Translations under genes and position numbers: made by a program | Part shown: piece by piece, positions 29,386-40,520 of the stretch | Layout: the number at the start of each line of letters is the position of its first letter | How positions within the stretch are numbered: position 1 is the first letter of the stretch | The notes under the pieces: generated by a model | Seen by the model: only the letters and a program-made list of their open reading frames with translations | Database searches by the model: none | Told to the model about the DNA's origin: nothing | From: Piezodorus guildinii | Lineage: Eukaryota; Arthropoda; Insecta; Hemiptera; Pentatomidae | Assembly: GCA_023052935.1 (NCBI GenBank) | Contig: CM041292.1 | Coordinates: forward strand, 144,756,939-144,820,938 | Direction: 5' to 3' | Length of the DNA stretch: 64,000 nucleotides

Positions 29386-30294
29386 CCACCGTCCCACGGT
29401 TTGTTAACCAATCAACCTTTATCTTTCGTCGGTCTAAGCCGCTCTCATTTTCTTCAAACATTAGGCTTCCCTTTACAAATGATAGAATGGTCTTGATTCA
29501 AATATTTATATTCAAAATTAGTTCAACATCTGAAAAAGGGGAGATAATCCTAAAGATTTTGAAAATGTTACAATCTAATGTTCCTTTTCTTAAAAAAGAA
29601 TATAACAGCTTTATTCTCCAAACATCATTTTCTAATGGACTGTGTAAAAATGTGGCTTTAGTATTTCTCCCTGATTTGGAAAAATATTATTTAAACAATA
29701 TTTACTGCTTTTCCCAGTCAGGGAGAAATTGAGTTCGCAAACGGTTCATGAAGTGTATAAAGTACAGAAAGAAAGAAATTATCTACTATTTTTTTTTTCA
29801 TCTGTGTACATTTAAACATTGATAGTTTTTATTTATTTTTTAATATAGCTCTTAACGGTAGGTTCTAACGCCATTGCTTTACAAATACAAATATTCTCTA
29901 ATAAAGTTCTGACTTGGAAAATAGCGTCAAAATTTTTATTCGAAAAGCTCCAACCCTAAAAGAAAAATGTTTTAAAACATTAAAAAAAAAATTAAACAAT
30001 GAAGGTTACAGAACCGCTAGCCAAAAGACATCCATGTCAAAAATAGAATCTACTTGAACCAATATGAGCTGGGAAGTTAAAAAAAAAAAAGTGACCTTCA
30101 ATTGTAACTGAATCCAGGCTGGAAAAAGGTGTTTCTAGGTGTCCTATTATTGATATATTGTAATATTATATATTTGTGGATAACCATAACCCTTATTAAA
30201 CCTGTCTTATCTTCATTATTTAGTCAAAGGCAGATAGATGGAATTTTCCATAAATTTCATCTTTTTTAAGATTATATTTTTACAATTAATGGTC
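29386..30294. other. Non-coding stretch
   Basis: An 81-codon frame (29487-29732, + strand) has no recognised domain. Nothing else is seen until the target duplication at 30282. Confidence 0.5.
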
Positions 30295-30800
30295 TGGACA
30301 AACGCTCCAATCTTCCACTTACTTACAAAAGACTTATTTATATGACCATCATAAGACCGATATGGACTTACGGAGTAGAGCTATGGGGCTCTACCAAACC
30401 ATCAAATTCTTCTCGTATCCAATCCTTACAATCCAAAATCCTTCGTAAAATCCTTAACGCCCCTTACTTTGTCACGAATAAGATCATCCATAAAGACCTT
30501 AATATCCCATATGTTACTGAATTAGCCCGAACCAGATATCAATCATTCCATGAAAAACTCCATTTCCACTCTAATCCACTAGTTTCTATCCTATCATCCT
30601 CTTCGATTCCTGATAATCCTCCGAGGCGTCTGAAAAGAAGATGGCCCCGAGACCTTCTAGTTTAAAATATTTTCAGAGTGCTGCCGATGGGTGGCATCTC
30701 TTCATGTATTTCATGTTAGATTACTATATCCATCACATTTACTTGTTGTATATAATTATACAGTTGTAAATATCAATAAATATCTTTAATAAAAAAAATA
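30295..30800 (+). mobile_element. 5'-truncated Jockey insertion
   Basis: It is flanked by 13 bp duplications, acaattaatggtc, at 30282-30294 and 30801-30813. It encodes the Jockey ORF2 C terminus from DKRSNLPLTYKR through WTYGVELWGSTK to PPRRLKRRWPRDLLV and a stop at 30663-30665. A 3' UTR and A-rich tail (AATAAAAAAAATA) follow. Confidence 0.92.
30342..30665 (+). pseudogene. Jockey ORF2 C-terminal fragment
   Basis: 107 open codons from the [11 protein letters not shown] block to the usual stop. It is only the tail of the reverse transcriptase protein and has no catalytic core. The frame is intact because the copy is fairly recent. Confidence 0.88.
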
Positions 30801-30813
30801 ACAATTAATGGTC

Positions 30814-31032
30814 ACTGTGGCCTGAAAAACCGACAGGAGATATTGGCTCTTCTAAGCCGACTTTTAGAAACAGTACAAATTTTTATGCAAATCTTTATCA
30901 AATTATTCTTGAATTTTTGAGGCTCTTGAGATTTAGCCAATAAGTATTAAAATATTATTCAACTAAGAATTAAAGTAACAGTTCTAATATCCTTGATCTC
31001 ATAGAGAAAAGCAGTATTTCGGAAAAAACAAA
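30814..31032. other. Gap between two Jockey insertions
   Basis: Non-coding AT-rich sequence of about 220 bp. Nothing recognised. Confidence 0.6.
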
Positions 31033-31048
31033 AATGCTTTTGAAAATA

Positions 31049-31598
31049 AAGGTTACGGTGTCATGGCCGACAGTGCAGTTTTCATTTTATTTCGCTCAGC
31101 TATTGTGACTCTATAACTTTTGCCAATCGTTATAAACAGTAATCAGACTTTGTAAAAAGTTATGTTGAGTACAGTTTGACATTATTAGACTATCTACCAC
31201 GTAGGTGAGTGAGTTGTGATTAGTAACTAACTGAAGGAAGTGGTGGTACTGCCTTAAGGCTGCCACGAGGCCCTTAATCCCCAGTTCTTATCACAAAGTT
31301 CACGGTCAGCCTGGCAACCTACCTGTTTCCATCCGGTCTCAGTTCGTATATAGACGATAGAAGTTGTTTTTTGTTTTTTTTCCTATTTCTTTTTATACAT
31401 TATTTTTTTTTTTTTTTTTAGTCTAAAATGTTCTCTTTGTTTGATTGTATATATTTATGTAAATAATTTAAATTTTAAGGATTTATTTAATTTTTTAAAA
31501 TTATCTATAGGTTATACATAGATAATTTTTAGGTTACACTTCTTTTCCGTATTACTTATATTTAATTATTACATCTTTTTCTTTTGTAATAATTAAAT
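31049..31598 (+). promoter_or_regulatory. 5' UTR / internal promoter region of the Jockey element
   Basis: Jockey elements carry an internal pol II promoter at the very start of the element. This segment precedes ORF1 and would have that role. No core motif can be pointed to with confidence. Confidence 0.5.
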
Positions 31599-33211
31599 AT
31601 GGATTTAGACCGAACCTCAAATGACGACTCTGAGGAAGAGACACAATTTTCGGAAATCAGCGAAACTGACTCTCAATACTTAAAAAGACGTACTTTAATA
31701 AAGAGAAATCTTCTTTCGGCCCCAAATTCGGCTAGCAGTTCGCCGAATAAGAACAAAATAAATCAGCCAAAAATAAAATGTTAGCTCCTCAAAATAAAAC
31801 TCAACCATTCACCCGCAGCCTATCTACTGCAGCCTTACCATTAGATATAACAAAACTGAGTACTTCAGCCAGCAATAACACCATTACCTCACAAAATATA
31901 CCAAATGCGATTCCAGAGCCTCAGGGTTTTACTGAACCTGAACCACCTCCTGTCTTCGTTTCAAAAATTGAAAATTTCATACAATTCAGTAAAGAAATGG
32001 CAAATGTAATAGGACCGAACAATTTCAGAAGTTTTTCTAGATTTAGCGACGTAAAAATAAATACTACATCCAAAGAGACATATAAAACACTGATCAGTCA
32101 TCTCACTTCAAAGCACTATGATTTTCATTGCTATCAACTAAAACAGAAAAATCTTACAGAGTGGTCTTGCGAGGTCTCCACTCAACCACCCCTACAACTA
32201 TTATCAGAGAAGAATTAGAAGAAATTGGTCATACTGTAAGAAACGTGTCCTGTGTCTTACATCCAGCAGATAGACATCCGTTATCTCTATTTTTCGTAGA
32301 TTTAGAGTCAGCCACAAATAATCCGGATATATTTAATGTTAACAGGCTGGTTTACTCAACTGTTGAATTTGAGAAGCCAAGACAAAAGAACATTATTGTA
32401 CAATGTACAAAGTGCCAGCAATTAGGGAATACAAAGGCTTATTGCTATCACCAGGCTAGGTGTGTGAAACGTGCTGGCCCACACGAATCTACTACATGTC
32501 CGAAACCCAGAGAAGAGCCCGCAAAGTGCGCTCTTTGTGGGGAAGGCCATCCGGCGAGCTACAGAGGGTGCTCAATATATAAAAGCCTACTCAGGAACCG
32601 ATCTCTAAATCCAGCCAGTAAACGACAAGAGAAGAGTTACGTCCAGCCTCCTGGATAATACACCAACTCAAGCCACCATACCGCAGCCTTCAACACCAGC
32701 AGCCCGTTATCAACCACCGCAGAACATCAATTCTTACTTCGGAACGAAAAGGAATCAACGACCACGACCTCAGGCGCCTCGGACTTCCCAATCCCAGCCC
32801 CAGACCTCTCAAACCAAGTCACAGACCTCCCAATCCAAACCTCCGACCATATCTTCCCAGGCTACACCTCAGACAATTCCTCCCCATCACTTGTCATGGC
32901 GGGCTAAATTACACCCTCAGCACTCACAACCAAGTCCAACTCCTTTACCTATTCGGTTGAACCCTACCCAACCTTCAAAAACCGAACCAACTTCTAGTAC
33001 ATCACAACGTATCCAGCCCCCACCTACCCATTATAATCACATTAGCTATCCACCTCAACTTCCCGATCCCTATCCTCTTTACAACCAACATGCGGTTGAC
33101 ATCACCTCCATTCTATCATCATACCTTTCAGATTTACAAGCAACCATCAGCCCACTGATTTCTCTCATCACCAGACTCCTGACAGTCATTCCTTTTCCTA
33201 TTTCACGATGA
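31599..33211 (+). pseudogene. Jockey ORF1 (gag-like nucleic-acid-binding protein), frameshifted
   Basis: ATG at 31599 starts an acidic N terminus. The frame then moves near 31780, 32150 and 32650. The middle piece has a pre-C2HC-like domain and three Cys/His clusters: CTKCQQLGNTKAYCY, CVKRAGPHESTTC and CALCGEGHPASYRGC (about 32403-32572). A Pro/Gln/Ser-rich C-terminal stretch ends at a TGA (33209-33211). ORF1 proteins bind the element RNA and help it reach its target. The stop overlaps the ORF2 start as ATGA. Confidence 0.85.
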
Positions 33212-35848
33212 GTTTAAAGCCCCTTATTATCGTTTTATGGAATGCAAATGGCCTACTTAACCACCGTGACGAACTTGACATATTTCTACATAATAATCAC
33301 ATAGACATTGCACTTCTGACTGAAACTCACTTTACTCAACGATCACATTTTTACATACGTGACTACATTATATACAGATCAGACCACCCGGACAACACTT
33401 CCCATGCATTCTTATTCATAAATCCTTACCCCATTCCCTTATTCCTTCTACCCCAACTGATGCCATCCAATCCACCTCAGTAATTATTACAACACGTCCT
33501 TACCATTTATCATTCTCAGCTGTATACTGACCTCCTGGCAATGTCCTTTCATACAACCATCTTGAATCTTTATTTCGTTCCTTTGGACCGCGCTTTATTG
33601 CAGGAGGCGACTACAACGCTAAACACCAACGTTGGGGTTGTCGATCATCAAATTCCCGCGGTAATATCCTTTCTAATATCTCCCTCTCCAACTCTTACTC
33701 AATTATTTCACCCATGAACCCGACATATTGGCCTACATCTCTAAAAAGAAAACCTGATATCCTCGATATATTTGTCACTTCCCAAATTTCCTCCTCCCAA
33801 GACACAGTAAAGTCCTTGGACGACCTTTCATCAGATCATAGTCCAGTTTTGCTTTTATTACATTCAAACTTCGCTCCAAGACCCTCTCCTCCTACATTGA
33901 TTACAGGACGAATCAAATGGGACAAATTTCAAAATAATCTGGATAACAAATTAGACTTGAAAATTCCTCTCAAGACAACTAATGACATCGACAAAGCAAT
34001 AGAAAAACTTACATGAATAGAGACCAGTATAAAACAAAACACATCGAACAAAACAGCTATTAAATCACCACAGACCAACTTGCCATCTCATATTTGTATC
34101 TTATTAAGTTATAAACGTAGAGCAAGAGTGAAGTGACATAGGACGAGATACCCAGCCGACAAAATTTATTATACTAAACTGACTAACAAACTAAAATCAG
34201 AAATTCAAAAACACAAAATCAAAATTTACTTAATATCACAGAAAAACTTACCACTACTGACAAATCATTATGGACGGCCACTAAAAGAATCCTGAAGTTC
34301 AAAGACTGCAATTATCCACTCCTCACCGAACCCCAAAGCTGGACAAGATCCGACCAGGAAAAAGCCCAGCTTTTTGGCTATTTCCTTCATAAAACTTTTA
34401 TTCCACACCCTGATATTCTCAATCCCGATCACGTTGAATTTATAGAAGCAGAATTGACTATTCCTCTCCAAATGTCTCTTCCACCTAAAGCATTCCATCC
34501 TTCCGAAATATCCAACATCATTTATAGATTACCTTCTCGAAAAGCTCCTAGTCATGAATTAATCACATCTTATATTTTTAAAAACCTTCCACAAAAAGCC
34601 ACCCTATACCTCACCTACATTTACAATGCTGTACTCCGCACTACATATTTTCCTGACTTCTGGAAATTATCCATAGTAAAAATGATCCCTAAGCCCAAAA
34701 AGCCACCTGAAAATCCACCTTCCTACCGCCCTATATCTCTTTTGTGTATCATGGGTAAATCCTAGAAAAACTTCTTCTGAAACGTATATACCCCATTCTT
34801 GATTCTCATCACATCATTCCAGACCATCAGTTCGGATTCCAAACCAGTCACTCCACTATCCAGCAATGTCATCGTGTGGTGGACGTTGTCTCTTCTGCAT
34901 TAGAGCGCGGATTGTACTGCACTGGAGCCTTCCTCGACGTAGAACAGGCCTTTGATCGAGTCTGGCACCCGAGATTGCTTTACAAACTCCAAACATTCCT
35001 CCCTCCTACATATTTTCTTATTATCCAGTCATACCTCAGTAATAGATCCTTAATACTAAATCACAATGGTTCCTACTCCTCCTCCTTGTCTCAGTCTGCT
35101 GGTGTTCCTCAAGGCAGCATCCTAGATTGTGATCCTTGTCCCAACCCATCCTGACACTTTTCTATCTACCTATGCCGATCACACTTGTGTGTTATCAGTC
35201 AATAACGATCCAACTGCTGCTTCTCAAACTCTCCAATCCCACATCAGAGACCTTGAGGTATGGTTTCAGAATTGGTGAATTAAAATAAATTCCAACAAAT
35301 CCCACCAAATAACCTTTACCCTTCGTCGTAAACCTATGACATCCTGCCCTACAGTATCCTTTAATAATATTCCGCTGGTTCCGGTTGAACAGATCCGCTA
35401 CCTGTGAGTTCTACTTGACATGGAATCCCCACACTGACTGAAACGACAAGAAACTGCTCGCCGCTTTCGTTTACTTCAACACTTACTTGACAAACGGTCA
35501 AAGCTTCCTCTTAACTACAAAAGACTCATTTACATGACCATCATAAGACCTATCTGGACTTACGGAGTAGAACTATGGGGGTCTACTAAACCATCGAATT
35601 CCTCTCATATCCAATCCTTACAATCCAAAATCCTTCGTAAAATCCTCAATGCTCCATACTTTGTCTCTAATAAACTTATCCATAAAGACCTTAATGTTCC
35701 ATATGTTACAGATTTAGCCCGAACCAGGTATCATTCATTCCATGAAAAACTCCATTCCCACTCTAATCCACTGGTGTCTTCCTCCTCAATTCCTGATAAC
35801 CCTCCGAGGCGTCTGAAAAGAAGATGGCCCCGAGATCTTCTAGTTTAG
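33208..35848 (+). pseudogene. Jockey ORF2 (endonuclease and reverse transcriptase), frameshifted
   Basis: ATG at 33208 overlaps the ORF1 stop. The APE-type endonuclease shows VLWNANGL, LLTETHF, GGDYNAKHQRWGC and LSSDHSPVLL (near 33830). The RT shows PSYRPISLL (near 34715), FLDVEQAFDRVWH (near 34935), AGVPQGSIL (near 35097) and YADHT at 35171-35185, where the catalytic box should read YADD. The C-terminal region has WTYGVELWGSTK and ends RRWPRDLLV, stop at 35848. A short deletion follows the VPQGS box, and several frameshifts occur. It cannot be active. Confidence 0.9.
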
Positions 35849-36124
35849 GATATATTTAGAGTGCTGCCAATAGGTGTTGTCTCTACATGTATTTCATGTC
35901 AATTTACCATATGTCCATCACATTTAATTGATGTATTTTGTATACAGTTGTAAATATCAATAAATATGTTTAAAATGAAAAATGAATGCTTTTGAAAATA
36001 TGTAACATTTATATATTACATCAATTAGACTATACTTAAGGCATGTAGAGAATTATGATGCTGAGATATCTTTGTCTATATAATGCACTCTGTCTTAAAC
36101 AGAGTAATTCATCGACTTGTTCAA

Positions 36125-36340
36125 CATGTTCAAAGTCGCGGGTGGTCTTAGGTATAACTAAAAATTCCTTACTTGGCCGTCCTTTGGAGGGGACGTAAAA
36201 ATGTGGTCGCGAGCCTGTACGATGTCAGGTACTTGTTAAAGATCCTTATCCTAATAAAACCTGGATAGCTAAAATTTAGGACTCCCACTGTAGCATCGTC
36301 GGATTAGCCACTGTAGCATAAAGTTACGTTAAATAAATAC
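36125..36340 (+). repeat. SINE-like family 3 copy
   Basis: It contains GGCCGTCCTTTGGAGGGGAC, CGATGTCAGGTACTTGTTAA, AACCTGGATAGC, CACTGTAGCATCGTCGGATT and an end ACGTTAAATAAA. The tRNA-like head is missing. Confidence 0.7.
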
Positions 36341-36356
36341 ACGAACAATATAGATA

Positions 36357-36400
36357 ATGTTAAACCTGCTATATGTATAGACATATAGCAGGTTTAACAT
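36357..36400. repeat. Perfect 20 bp inverted repeat (hairpin)
   Basis: The arms at 36357-36376 (ATGTTAAACCTGCTATATGT) and 36381-36400 are exact reverse complements, separated by the loop atag. It could form a cruciform or an RNA hairpin. It begins 17 bases after the SINE-like end. Confidence 0.9.
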
Positions 36401-36765
36401 AATTCGTTTAACTCAATATTGTTATCAATTCTTCCTGGTTTAATCCTTTTGCAAACACTCTTTTCTGTACGCCTTCAAAACAGGGCAAACTCAAAAAAAA
36501 AAAAAAAGTGTAAAATATCCTCTGGTAGGTTACAATCGAACATGCCACATACAAACAATATTCTTCAAGCAATATTTAATCCTTTGCATACTCAAAGAAC
36601 AGCCATGACACGATCCTCATTACAATTATTTATAATACGAATAATTTTATCAATTGTTTTAATAGAAAATAAACACAAAATAAAAAAAAATAAAATAAAA
36701 AAAAGAACAGGGAAATCCTTTGAATGAATATGAAAAGCATGGTCACCAATTGATTTTATTTATTG

Positions 36766-36767
<2 letters not shown>
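36401..36767. other. Non-coding stretch
   Basis: A 102-codon frame (36419-36727) has a low-complexity Lys/Asn-rich end and no domain. I do not call a gene. Confidence 0.5.

Positions 36768-36823
<56 letters not shown>
36768..36823. repeat. (TA)n microsatellite
   Basis: A pure TA array. Confidence 0.95.
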
Positions 36824-36828
<5 letters not shown>

Positions 36829-37556
36829 AATAAACAAATTGAGATACACATAACAGATTGCATTTATTTCATCATAAATATCACAATACATGTTTTTTCA
36901 GTAGGAGATGTAAAGGTTGAGGGTCTGCCGTGAGATTAACTATTCAATTCCGACATTCCAAAGCCACTTTACGTTATATCTTCCGAAAGCTTTGGATTTC
37001 ACGCTTTGTGGTTCAGACACGGCGTGACATCTGAAAGCCAAAAGGCCAAAATTTTACATTTCCAGCTGACCTCGTTAAGGTACTTGTCAGCTGCAGGCTT
37101 CACCTCTGTTAAAACCTTTATTTATTAGTCGTTTCATTTTCAGTTCATGTTACTGACTGTAATCTCGGCAGTATCAGGAAGCCAAGATCCATTTTACCTA
37201 CTTCAAGAGCAATTACGGAAAATTAAGGTTCCGTAAAACGGATTGTAGCAATGCAAAGATCCTGTTATTCAATGATTAGAAGTTCATAGTTTCTAGGTGA
37301 TGTCGCGGCTTCTACTATGGAGAGAAAATCCTTAAGCAACTAAATTAAAGTGTCTTGGGGTCAATACAACCCTTATTTTTTAAATTTAGATTTCCAGACA
37401 CCAACTGAGTTAGAGAGTAAAAAAAAAATACCAAGCTATCTAGAGAATATTGCACAGCCCGCTTTTATACCATCGAAGTTTGTAAAATGATCGGACAATC
37501 CGTATTTTTGCTTCTTTTTTTTTTTACATTTTATTTTATGGTTAGACTAGAAATAG
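36824..37556. other. Non-coding stretch
   Basis: Nothing recognised. Confidence 0.55.
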
Positions 37557-37598
37557 CCCTGATGATGGCTCGCATGATTTGGTTGAAACGTTGGAAAT
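37556..37598 (+). ncRNA. Hammerhead-like core, divergent
   Basis: CTGATGA at 37559-37565, a weak stem-loop rich in G-U pairs (37567-37584) and GAAACGTT at 37585-37592. The order and spacing match hammerhead motifs of Penelope-type repeats, but stem I is two pairs at best. Confidence 0.4.
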
Positions 37599-37685
37599 AT
37601 TAAAGAAATATCAAGACAAACTCATGATTATCCTTCCTATGATGTAAAATAAAGTTATCTTTTCTATACTATAAAAAATCATTAT

Positions 37686-38370
37686 ATTTTTTTTTAATTG
37701 AAATTTACAACTGTATTAGTTAATACATAAAGTAAATTAGCTGATAATATACATGAAAAGACATGAAGAATATATGCCCATTGGTAGCACTCCACGAGGT
37801 AATCTAAACTAGAAGGTCTCGAGGCAATCTTCTTTTGAGGGGGGTCAGGGCCAAAAAGGGTTGTCAGGAATGGAAGAGGAAGCAAGGATTAAAATTAGTG
37901 GGTTAAAGTGGCTGTGGAATTTGTCATGGAAGGATTGATACCTTGATGTACGGGCGAAATCAGCAACATATGGTACATTAAGGTCTTTAAGGATGAGTTT
38001 GTTGGTGACAAAGTAAGGAACATTGAGGATTTTTCGAAGGATTTTGGACTGTAAGGATTGAATACGGGAAGAATTTGATGGTTTGGTAGAGCCCCAAAGC
38101 TCAACTTCGTTCGTCCAGATAGGCCTTTTGATGGTGTTAAAGATGATCCTTTTGTAGTTAAAAGAAGGTAAAAACGTCTGTCCAGCAAGTGTTTAAGCAA
38201 GCGAAAGCAGCAGGCTGTTTCATTCCGTTTCATTCTTGTGTGCGGTTTCCAAGTTTACGGACGGTTGTCAAGTAGGAGTCCTAGATAGAGAATAGTCATA
38301 GGTTTACCGCGAGGGGTAGAGGTAATTTGGTGAGATTTGTTGGAAATGAATTTGATTCTCTAATTATAAA
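37686..38370 (-). mobile_element. Jockey 3' fragment
   Basis: On the - strand it shows the RT C-terminal region, with stops (SKGSSLTPSK..., [21 protein letters not shown] match, degraded end of PPRRLK), then the 3' UTR and a tail (T run at 37688-37695). The left T run is the poly-A tail. Confidence 0.85.
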
Positions 38371-39402
38371 ATAAAAAAATTAAAAACCTTTACCTCTACA
38401 ACCAATGACTGGTCTTGGGTTCAATACTTACCGAGGTTCGTAATGTTTCATGGCCATCTGCAATTTAATCGAACACACGCAACATGGGTCGAAACTTTGG
38501 ATAATAAATAGTTGTTCATAATATTATTTGATCACAAAACCAGAATCATCTGATCCTTTATCTTAGATTTAATCTTAAAACCATCGGCACTTTAAGTGGA
38601 TTTTAACATTTCAAAAGATAAATGGTTCATAAAATAAGCGAACCACTTACTTGTTTTGTTCATTGTTAAACAGGAAATCGAAAACTTTTACAAATAAATA
38701 AATAAAGTTTGAGGTTTAGAACCATTATATCTAAGTAGGCTTGTAGGAGAGAAGATATGATAAACCCGCTTTTATTTAAAGACAACAAAATAACCAAATA
38801 ACTAATTATATATATATATATATATATACAAAATTTATAGATTAAAATTCATATTTCCGTTCCAAGAAAAAAATATGTTAGTTCTTCATAATATATAAAA
38901 TCATACCTCTGGAGTGGTTGTCTTAAAGCTAAAAAAAAAGTAAATAATAATATATGTAATCTAATCGCTTTCTCTTATTATAATGTTATCTATTCACTTT
39001 CATGAGGACTGATTTAAGCTTAAATGTGTTCTACTATAAAATATGTTCAAACTGGAAGTGTTAAGAATTATTGTTAATTTTTTCAATGAGAGCAAATTTA
39101 AAGAGAACTTATCTGTAGTGTTAATCCAGTTATTTCATATTTGTTCACAAAATAACACACGATACAAAATGTTTAGAAATTGGATCTGAGGGAGGTAGGT
39201 TTCATGTTTACCTGGGGTAAACGTCAATGGCGTCCAGTCACCCCCAAGCACAGTGCTTAATATAGCAATCGATGAGGACTGAAATTGAGGAAATACTTGT
39301 TTAGTTTAAATAGTTGTTTGGTCACATTCAAGGGCATATAATCTTAATGAGAGTATTTTTCTTAAGTTGCTGTAAACATATAAATAATTACTTTATATAT
39401 AA
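38371..39402. other. Non-coding stretch
   Basis: A short TA array at 38808-38828. Nothing else recognised. Confidence 0.55.
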
Positions 39403-39645
39403 TTGATAATATCGCGGAGACTCAAATGGGCGCGTAAAGTTGTTGGGCTTAGTGAGGAACGGATTCCGAGAAAGTTGGTATTCACTGAACCGACTGGTAG
39501 GCGTCCGAAAGGTAGGCCGAAGCGTCGATGGGAGGATTGGATTAAGGCTGATCTCGGGGGCTTGGGCTTGACCGGTGAACATTGGACGAGTCTGTGCAGG
39601 CGAAGTTTGGTGGTATCGGCATCGAACCTACGGGTTCGGTAAGCC
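39403..39645 (+). pseudogene. C-terminal fragment of a non-LTR endonuclease/RT protein (RTE-like)
   Basis: The frame encodes RRLKWARKVVGLSEERIPRK, then a GRRPKGRPKRRWEDWI block and KADLGGLGL. This Arg-rich GRP..RW..D pattern is the usual C terminus of many insect 'endonuclease-reverse transcriptase' elements. The clade cannot be fixed from so short a piece. An (ATT)n end follows near 39645-39660. A decayed relative lies at 49383-49627. Confidence 0.65.
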
Positions 39646-39815
39646 TATTATTATTATTATTGATAATATATAATATTCATAATTCATAACATATTTTATT
39701 ATATAGGTCCGATAAGAGTTTTTTTTATTTTATTTTTTTAAATTAACTACAATGTTTTAAATCGTGATAGCATAGATTAACCTAATGGCTTATTGTGTTG
39801 CATCAAAATGTTTGT

Positions 39816-40070
39816 ATAATCATTTAACGTTACTTTATGCTACTGTGACTAATCAGACGATTCAGCAGTCGGAATCCTAAATTTAGCAAATTCAGGTTTA
39901 ACTAGGATTTGGTATACCATAATTAGGATACGGTTCTTAAATGATTTAACTGACACCGCAAAGGCTTGTACCTTCCGAAGAACGTCATAACTAAGGATCT
40001 TTTAATCAATTTTAAAAAATCCTATGGTCATGGGTTTGATCCCACGATTTTTTGTGCTAGTCACTAAACA
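39816..40070 (-). repeat. SINE-like family 3 copy with tRNA-like head
   Basis: On the - strand it has a B-box-like GGGATCAAACCC (40043-40032), then the shared core (CTAATTATGG..., CTAAATTTAGGATTCC, CGTCTGATTAGTCACAGTAG). It ends at about 39816. Confidence 0.7.
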
Positions 40071-40212
40071 ATAGTTAACCACTTTATTAAAATTTTTTTT
40101 TACCCCAAAAAAAACAAACTTTTTTTTCAACTAATTTTTAATCGTATATTTGTCAACATATCTATCTTTTTTTTTTTTTAACCATAACACCCAAAATCGA
40201 TTTTGAAAAAGG

Positions 40213-40213
40213 T

Positions 40214-40256
<43 letters not shown>
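40213..40256. repeat. (TA)n(TG)n compound microsatellite
   Basis: TA repeats pass into TG repeats directly before the second SINE 1 copy. Confidence 0.95.
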
Positions 40257-40258
<2 letters not shown>

Positions 40259-40260
40259 TA

Positions 40261-40520
40261 GGGAGTCTGTGGCTGAGTGGCTAGCACGGTAGTGGTCGTG
40301 GGTTCGAATTCCAGTTCATTTAATTCTCAAGCATTTAATTTAATGGGTATTAACTCACAGGCTCTCCTCCGGATATGTAAGACCTGTCAGCCAATGGTGG
40401 CCACTCACCAAAACAGGCGAAGTGATGACCCTACTCTATAAAATGCATCTATAAACGCACGTGTATTCTCCCAGCAAAATACACCAGGGGCCTACACGGC
40501 CTGTCGCGCTACTTAAGTAA
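40261..40520 (+). repeat. tRNA-derived SINE, family 1, copy 2
   Basis: A-box-like TGGCTGAGTGGCTAGCAC (40270-40287) and B box GGTTCGAATTCC (40301-40312). The body is colinear with copy 1 at 9645-9942 (CAGCCAATGGTGGCCACTCA, GATGACCCTAC, GGGCCTACACGGCCTGTCGC). It is about 40 bp shorter. Confidence 0.82.

Larger units (their letters stand above)
31049..35984 (+). mobile_element. Full-length Jockey-clade retrotransposon, frameshifted
   Basis: A 16 bp duplication, aatgcttttgaaaata, flanks it at 31033-31048 and 35985-36000. The element is about 4.9 kb: 5' UTR (31049-31598), ORF1 (gag-like), ORF2 (endonuclease and RT) and a 3' UTR ending GTAAATATCAATAAATATG plus a short A-rich end. Both ORFs contain frameshifts and stops, so it is inactive. 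The complete 5' end makes it a good reference for the family. Confidence 0.93.

Noticed and set aside
36419..36727. 102-codon frame
   Set aside because: Ends in Lys/Asn low-complexity sequence and shows no domain.
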